Assembly (NCBI GenBank): GCA_007375655.1
Contig: VMES01000041.1
Location: 1 to 8,458, forward strand
Reading direction: 5' to 3'
Origin: Parcubacteria group bacterium Greene0416_79
GTDB taxonomy: Bacteria > Patescibacteriota > Minisyncoccia > Phycocordibacterales > UBA10002
Length of the DNA stretch: 8,458 bases
Below the pieces are notes generated by a model, which searched no databases, was not told the DNA's origin, and worked only from the letters and a program-made list of their open reading frames with translations. Position 1 is the stretch's first letter; each line of letters opens with the position of its first letter. The position numbers were made by a program, and so were the translations under genes. Below, piece by piece: positions 5,283 through 8,458 of this stretch.

Positions 5283-5982
5283 TTTGTTCACAGCGAAGAA
5301 CTGGAGCGAGATATTTCTGGTCAATGTAAAAGCCGAGGTTCAGAAGGCGCCTTTTCTCTAAGAGACCGAGAAGGTTATTGACGAGAATAAACGATCCGCT
5401 GATGCCAAACGCAAAAAGTAGCCGTTCCGCGATCACAACGGGAATAAGGGAATTCCAAACTGGGGCCGGAAGCGCAAAAACCCAAATCCACAAGGCGCCT
5501 CCAACCGCGTGCGCGGTGAATGTGGCGCCAAGTGCGCGGGCAAGAAGAAACCGGTCGCGGAAGAAATGCGCGGCAATCGGAATAAGCCAAAAAAGCGAGA
5601 AGTACCAGACCGTCCGACCAATTGGATGCGCGATGAATGCTGCGATGGCGAGCGCGGGTACGATAAGATTTACCCTCCATTTTTTCGAGAAATAAAGCAC
5701 TGCAAAAAGCATTGGGAAGAAGCGAATAATTGTTCCCGCGTCTGTAATCTGCGCCCCGTGAACCAGAAAGTTAAAAAACTGCATAAGAAAAACGGCTATG
5801 ACGCCTGGAATACTTCCGATAAACGAACCTGCGACAGGCGCAAACGCGTCATAGGTTGTAAACTTGACCTTTGAACCCGCCAGTTGTGTTACCGGAATCT
5901 GTAAAGCGATAAATCCAAGAATCACAAAAATGATTATAAAGAGCACATTTTTCTTTGTTACGAATTGATGAAAGTATTTCAT
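5254..5982 (-). CDS. Multi-pass membrane protein resembling an ECF transporter S component
   Basis: This 242-aa, very hydrophobic protein has about six or seven membrane segments (roughly 12-29, 46-72, 85-98, 104-120, 124-140, 155-175, 179-203) and a hydrophilic C-terminus (about 208-242). The segment LAGSKVKFTTYDAFAPVAGSFIGSIPG (34-60, Gly/Pro-rich between helices) resembles the substrate-binding (S) subunits of energy-coupling-factor vitamin transporters. I rate that as likely but unproven; no ECF ATPase or T subunit is in the window. It is the first gene of the operon with the reductase and the CofE-like ligase, so a cofactor precursor is the natural guess for its substrate. I chose the ATG at 5982 (MKYFHQFVTKK, then a helix). 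An in-frame TTG at 6042 would add 20 residues, mostly hydrophobic. Neither start has a Shine-Dalgarno sequence. The IS begins 88 bases upstream of the ATG. Confidence 0.7.
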   Translation of the reverse strand: MKYFHQFVTKKNVLFIIIFVILGFIALQIPVTQLAGSKVKFTTYDAFAPVAGSFIGSIPGVIAVFLMQFFNFLVHGAQITDAGTIIRFFPMLFAVLYFSKKWRVNLIVPALAIAAFIAHPIGRTVWYFSLFWLIPIAAHFFRDRFLLARALGATFTAHAVGGALWIWVFALPAPVWNSLIPVVIAERLLFAFGISGSFILVNNLLGLLEKRRLLNLGFYIDQKYLAPVLRCEQNAPTTSSTT

Positions 5983-6070
5983 AATGATTAGATAGGTTAA
6001 TGGTGGCAAAATAATACTGACTAGAAAGGCACCTTTAATCAAATATAGCCGGACTAAGTTTTTATTTTAT

Positions 6071-6088
6071 TAGGACTTACGCACTTTG
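6071..6088 (+). repeat. Left terminal inverted repeat of the IS
   Basis: TAGGACTTACGCACTTTG matches the right end (7102-7119) as an exact reverse complement. The GGACTTACGCA core resembles the ends of IS elements common in cyanobacteria; that recollection has not been checked against a database. Confidence 0.95.
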
Positions 6089-6096
6089 ATATTGGG

Positions 6097-6142
6097 TAAT
6101 GAAAATGAGATACTGTAAAGGTATTCGCTCTCATTTTCATTA
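6097..6142 (+). promoter_or_regulatory. Hairpin over the transposase start codon
   Basis: Perfect 14-bp arms (TAATGAAAATGAGA 6097-6110 and its complement 6129-6142) end on the A of the transposase ATG. The 18-nt loop contains AAAGG (6117-6121), the only Shine-Dalgarno-like sequence upstream, about 20 bases from the start. Three further pairs (TAC 6111-6113, GTA 6121-6123) can extend the stem and cover it. The layout suggests that transposase translation is damped when transcripts enter from outside the element. Confidence 0.65.
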
Positions 6143-7113
6143 TGCAGCATCAAAAATGTTCTTTGGAATTGTATACGAACTTTCTGATTTCTAATCAGAA
6201 TCGGTATTCAGGCACGGAGCTCTCTAAAAACGCTCCGAACTTGTCGCATGACCACATTACGCGGTGGCTTGCTCATGCAGAGTATACACCGGGGGACTTG
6301 TGGAAGCATGCGCAACCGCTCGTAGCGAAAGAAACGGGGTATCTCATCGGCGACGACTCGCTCCTCTCGAAGAAGTTTTCCCGGGAAAATGAACTCGCCA
6401 AGCTTCAGTACAGCGGCAATGCTCACGGTCTGCAGAACGGCATTTGTCTCGTGAATGTACTGTGGACGAATGGCGCGGAGTACATACCCGTTGATTACCG
6501 CATCTATCAGAAAGAGAATGACGACAAAACCAGGAACGACCATTTTCAGGATATGCTCAAGCGCGCACAAAAGCGAGGTTTCAAGCCATGCTATGTCCTT
6601 ATGGACTCATGGTACGGCGGGGTCGAGAATCTCAAGCTCATTACCAAGGAACTGAACTGGGACTTCATCTGCAATCTGAAGTCTAACCGGAAGGTCTGCG
6701 TTACCAAAGGGCTCTATGTCTCCGTAAGCGACTTGCCTCTCGCCGACAAACAGGTGAGAAAAGTCTGGCTGAAGGAATATGGGTATGTGCTGGTGTGTAA
6801 GTTAGTCGACAAAGACGGCGGCATTACATATCTGGCGACGAACGATCTTCACTTGACCGAGTATGACGAGTATCGAGAGGCGTTCAGCCATCGCTGGACG
6901 ATCGAAGAGTTCCACAGAGGAATCAAGCAAACGACCGGCATTGAGAAGCGCTACGCCACACGAGCCGCTTCACAGAAAACGCACATCTTCGCTTCATTTG
7001 TCGCTTTTGTGAAGCTGGAGACCGCTCGGGTTCGAGAGAAAGTATCGTGGTACGAACAGAAAGCAATCATCGGCAGAGCGGCTACAACCGCGTATTTATT
7101 ACAAAGTGCGTAA
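6142..7113 (+). CDS. IS701-like family DDE transposase
   Basis: This 323-aa protein is an intact cut-and-paste transposase of the RNase H-like DDE type. The order of motifs fits the IS701-like group found in cyanobacteria and other bacteria: YLIGDDSLLSKKFS (67-80, first Asp), PVDYRIYQKENDDKT (116-130), YVLMDSWYGGVENLKLI (151-167, second Asp at 155), and RWTIEEFHRGIKQTTGIEKR (251-270, catalytic Glu, most likely E255). A typical C-terminal helix region, HIFASFVAFVKLE, is at 281-293. The N-terminal part (1-55) is the presumed DNA-binding region. The stop codon lies inside the right terminal repeat, which ties the gene to this element. The family name is given from pattern memory; a closely related IS4-superfamily group is the alternative. 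Confidence 0.9.
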   Translation: MQHQKCSLELYTNFLISNQNRYSGTELSKNAPNLSHDHITRWLAHAEYTPGDLWKHAQPLVAKETGYLIGDDSLLSKKFSRENELAKLQYSGNAHGLQNGICLVNVLWTNGAEYIPVDYRIYQKENDDKTRNDHFQDMLKRAQKRGFKPCYVLMDSWYGGVENLKLITKELNWDFICNLKSNRKVCVTKGLYVSVSDLPLADKQVRKVWLKEYGYVLVCKLVDKDGGITYLATNDLHLTEYDEYREAFSHRWTIEEFHRGIKQTTGIEKRYATRAASQKTHIFASFVAFVKLETARVREKVSWYEQKAIIGRAATTAYLLQSA

Positions 7114-7126
7114 GTCCTAATATAAT
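7098..7126 (+). promoter_or_regulatory. Possible outward hybrid promoter at the IS right end
   Basis: ATTACA (7098-7103), at the inner edge of the right terminal repeat, lies 17 bp from TATAAT (7121-7126) in or next to host DNA. Such a pair would fire outwards towards 7140 and run antisense to the ATP-grasp gene. The -35 is weak (four of six) and no plus-strand gene follows. Confidence 0.3.
7102..7119 (-). repeat. Right terminal inverted repeat of the IS
   Basis: CAAAGTGCGTAAGTCCTA is the exact reverse complement of the left end. It contains the transposase stop codon (7111-7113). Confidence 0.95.
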
Positions 7127-7158
7127 TGTGAAGCATATCGTTGAAGCTTATCAAAGCT

Positions 7159-7167
7159 ATTATACCA
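7159..7167 (-). promoter_or_regulatory. Extended -10 promoter facing the IS and the cofactor operon
   Basis: On the minus strand the sequence is TGGTATAAT, a perfect extended -10 (TG-n-TATAAT). No good -35 is visible (TTCTCT at about 17 bp), which is acceptable for extended -10 promoters. It starts just after the ATP-grasp terminator and points to the membrane-reductase-ligase operon. Without the IS the leader would be about 120 nt; with it, the operon start is more than 1.1 kb away. Confidence 0.6.
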
Positions 7168-7174
7168 CAGGAAT

Positions 7175-7213
7175 TTAAGAAAGAGAAAAGCCGAAGCGAG
7201 AATGCTTCGGCTT
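7175..7213 (-). terminator. Rho-independent terminator of the ATP-grasp gene
   Basis: Read on the minus strand, a perfect 10-bp stem AAGCCGAAGC/GCTTCGGCTT (7213-7204, 7197-7188) with a 6-nt loop runs straight into TTTTCTCTTTCTT. It lies 23 bases after the ATP-grasp stop. The plus strand has no T tract, so it works in one direction. Confidence 0.9.
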
Positions 7214-7235
7214 GAGAATGGGGGATTATCTCCGC

Positions 7236-8267
7236 CTAACGATCCAGACTGCGAAGAACTTTCAAGTACAGCTCCTCGACAATTTTTTCTTGCGCCTTAC
7301 CGGTCCTGGCGTAGTGGTCGAGTCCTGGCGCGGCGTTGATTTCCAACACCCAGTATTTTCCAGGTATGGGTAGCCCGCTTATGTATCCATCGACCATGAG
7401 GTCAACGCCACACAAACGCAAGTTCATGTCGTTTGTTAGTCGTACCGCAAGCTGGCGAAAAGCGAGGTTTACGCTTGCAGTCACATCGACCGCGTCGCCG
7501 CCCGAAGACAGATTGGCGTTATCAAGCAAAAACGCCTGCTCTCCAAGAGACGGCACCGAGTGAAGCGTCAATCCCTGCCGCTTAAGTTTTTCAGCAATGC
7601 GCGGATCGTCCACCTTGATACGCGTTCCTCGCTTTGCGGCGATAAACTGACGTTGCTTCATTTGGAGTAGCCGCTGGATTGATGTCTTACCATCGCCGAC
7701 AATGTTAAGCGGTATCCGTTCGTAGGCGGATATTACTTCGTCGTCCAGAACGACCAACCGATAATCTTGACCATGCACCGGTTTTTGCACCAACGCCACG
7801 CGGTCAAGCTTGAAAGCGGCTCGCATGGCGCGGTAGAACTCGCGTCTGTTATGGACAATCGCAACGCCGGAGCCCTGACTGCCGCTGTTTGGTTTCACTA
7901 CAACTGGAAAGCCGAGACGCTTTGCATACACATACGCATCGTCAATCGTGCGGCGAGACGCTCCAACAGCTTGCGCCCATTCTTTTGAAAAGAACGTTTT
8001 GCTGTCAGGCACGATAGGGTAACCAAGTCGCCGCATAAACAGATTTGCGTAATCTTTGTCTTGGGCGATGTCCGATGCCCCGACCGGATTAAGGTCAAGG
8101 GTGTTGTACCGGAAGTAAGACTTCTTTCCGCTCTTGAACGTGATCTGTCCAGCGATTTCCCATTCGGGCTCCAGAAACACACTTGCCCCAATGCGCGGAG
8201 CGATTTTCTTGAGTAATTTCCCCAGCACCAGTGATTCTTTTTTAAGTCGTCTTTTTATGTTTTTCAT
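7236..8267 (-). CDS. ATP-grasp ligase, cyanophycin/glutathione-synthetase-like
   Basis: This 343-aa enzyme has an ATP-grasp fold, which activates a carboxylate with ATP and joins it to an amino group. Landmarks are NPVGASDIAQDKDY (60-73), VVVKPNSGSQGSGV (122-135, ATP-binding loop), the LVQKPVHGQDYRLVVLD stretch (159-175), NIVGDGKTSIQRLL (188-201), CGVDLMV (286-292), and WVLEINAAPGLDHYARTG (306-323), where E309 and N311 would hold Mg2+. The closest resemblance is to the ATP-grasp domains of cyanophycin synthetase and bifunctional glutathione synthetase, but the Mur-ligase or glutamate-cysteine ligase partner domains are absent. It is a stand-alone ligase of unknown substrate. The ATG at 8267 is fixed by GGAGGT 6 bases upstream; an in-frame TTG at 8309 lies upstream of that site and is rejected. 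It has its own promoter and terminator, so it is monocistronic. Confidence 0.85.
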   Translation of the reverse strand: MKNIKRRLKKESLVLGKLLKKIAPRIGASVFLEPEWEIAGQITFKSGKKSYFRYNTLDLNPVGASDIAQDKDYANLFMRRLGYPIVPDSKTFFSKEWAQAVGASRRTIDDAYVYAKRLGFPVVVKPNSGSQGSGVAIVHNRREFYRAMRAAFKLDRVALVQKPVHGQDYRLVVLDDEVISAYERIPLNIVGDGKTSIQRLLQMKQRQFIAAKRGTRIKVDDPRIAEKLKRQGLTLHSVPSLGEQAFLLDNANLSSGGDAVDVTASVNLAFRQLAVRLTNDMNLRLCGVDLMVDGYISGLPIPGKYWVLEINAAPGLDHYARTGKAQEKIVEELYLKVLRSLDR

Positions 8268-8273
8268 GATTGC

Positions 8274-8279
8274 ACCTCC
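8274..8279 (-). promoter_or_regulatory. Strong Shine-Dalgarno site fixing the ATP-grasp start
   Basis: The minus strand reads GGAGGT, then GCAATC, then ATG at 8267. This is a near-ideal ribosome binding site with 6-nt spacing. No other gene start visible in the window has one, which sets this gene apart. Confidence 0.9.
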
Positions 8280-8324
8280 GTCTTTTGATTGTTGGTTGTC
8301 AAAAAGCAACTTTAACTGATTGCT

Positions 8325-8353
8325 ATTCTACATTAGTTTTTGATTTTGTTCAA
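8325..8353 (-). promoter_or_regulatory. Promoter of the ATP-grasp gene
   Basis: On the minus strand TTGAAC (8353-8348) and TAGAAT (8330-8325) are 17 bp apart, matching the consensus at four and five of six positions. The start would be near 8318, giving a leader of about 50 nt up to the ATG. The -35 belongs to the inner end of the inverted duplicated block; the -10 lies outside it. Confidence 0.65.
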
Positions 8354-8458
8354 GGCCCACCGCCAAAAATCCGCCGCGCATTCCTCCCGCACCCTCCTGC
8401 GCGGCGGATACCGAATCCCCGCCGTTTTAAAACAAGAGCCGAGGCAAAGCAAATCCTT
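8341..8458 (-). repeat. Right copy of the inverted duplicated block
   Basis: The reverse complement of this stretch equals 3867-3965 without mismatch over 99 bases, then TGGGC in place of the second 20-bp unit and AAGGG, then CTTGAACAAAATCA as in the left copy. It contains hairpin C (arms at 8367-8378 and 8396-8407) and part of hairpin B. It runs off the window, so its true length is unknown. It points inwards, upstream of the ATP-grasp gene. Confidence 0.95.

Larger units (their letters stand above)
6071..7119 (+). mobile_element. Complete IS701-like insertion sequence, about 1.05 kb
   Basis: Perfect terminal inverted repeats bound a single intact transposase gene. Each end reads inwards TAGGACTTACGCACTTTG (6071-6088; complement at 7102-7119). 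Symmetry continues three bases outwards (6068-7122), so the exact edge and target duplication are ambiguous: a 2-bp TA (6071-6072 and 7118-7119, if the repeat starts at GGAC) or AT (6069-6070 and 7120-7121) duplication both fit. The element shows no decay, which suggests recent insertion. It sits between the membrane-reductase-ligase operon and the likely promoter of that operon. Confidence 0.95.

Noticed and set aside
5283..5324. TTG start that would lengthen the RibD-like protein by 14 residues
   Set aside because: The ATG at 5282 is just ahead of the conserved first strand and needs less overlap with the upstream gene; no ribosome binding site supports the TTG.
5983..6070. Pair TTGATT (6042-6037) and TATTAT on the minus strand as operon promoter
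   Set aside because: The spacing is about 20 bp, too long for a standard sigma-70 promoter, and the extended -10 beyond the IS is much better.
7129..7152. Near-direct repeat TGAAGCATATC / TGAAGCTTATC beside the IS
   Set aside because: Two 11-base words with one mismatch in AT-rich spacer; too short and too near chance to claim a function.
5983..7170. Riboswitch in the operon leader
   Set aside because: With the IS removed, the ~120-nt leader is AT-rich and I could not find conserved FMN, folate, preQ1 or cobalamin riboswitch elements in it.
8268..8309. TTG start that would lengthen the ATP-grasp protein by 14 residues
   Set aside because: It lies upstream of the strong GGAGGT site, which is placed for the ATG at 8267.

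Overview
The window looks like part of a small bacterial genome of the Patescibacteria/CPR type, probably a Parcubacteria-like lineage. This is inferred from gene content: a LemA-HtpX-CDP-alcohol phosphotransferase block, compact ATGA-overlapped genes, almost no Shine-Dalgarno sequences, and GC-rich hairpin-filled intergenic DNA. It is not proven by a marker gene. TGA is used as a stop (htpX, the RibD-like gene, the CofE-like gene), so UGA-recoding CPR groups are excluded.

Region 1 (1-3591, all plus strand, GC-rich) is ordinary chromosome. It holds the 3' part of groEL, two large inverted repeats, lemA, htpX, a CDP-alcohol phosphatidyltransferase overlapping htpX by 4 nt, a 107-aa protein of unknown function, and a complete tRNA-Ser(GGA). 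The theme is envelope and protein quality control plus phospholipid synthesis.

Region 2 (3592-4038) has no gene but is highly structured. It is a tandem set of hairpins whose loop framework is conserved while the stems differ and remain self-complementary. Part of this block (3867-4004) recurs, inverted and nearly identical, at the right edge of the window (8341-8458). The two copies bracket about 4.3 kb.

Region 3 (4039-8267), between the inverted copies, looks like an accessory segment. The minus-strand genes at 4039-5982 look less GC-rich than region 1. They form a tight operon: a multi-pass membrane protein resembling an ECF transporter S component, a RibD-C/dihydrofolate-reductase-like protein, and a divergent CofE-like gamma-glutamyl ligase. 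I infer a cofactor uptake, reduction and glutamylation module of folate or flavin/deazaflavin type. A complete IS701-like insertion sequence (6071-7119, intact transposase, perfect terminal inverted repeats) lies between this operon and what looks like its original promoter, an extended -10 at 7159-7167. A separate minus-strand gene (7236-8267) encodes an ATP-grasp ligase related to the cyanophycin-synthetase/glutathione-synthetase group. It has its own promoter, a strong ribosome binding site and a clear terminator.

The points most worth a second look are the covarying-stem hairpin array, the inverted duplicated block that supplies a -35 box at each end of the segment, and the cofactor operon interrupted upstream by the IS.
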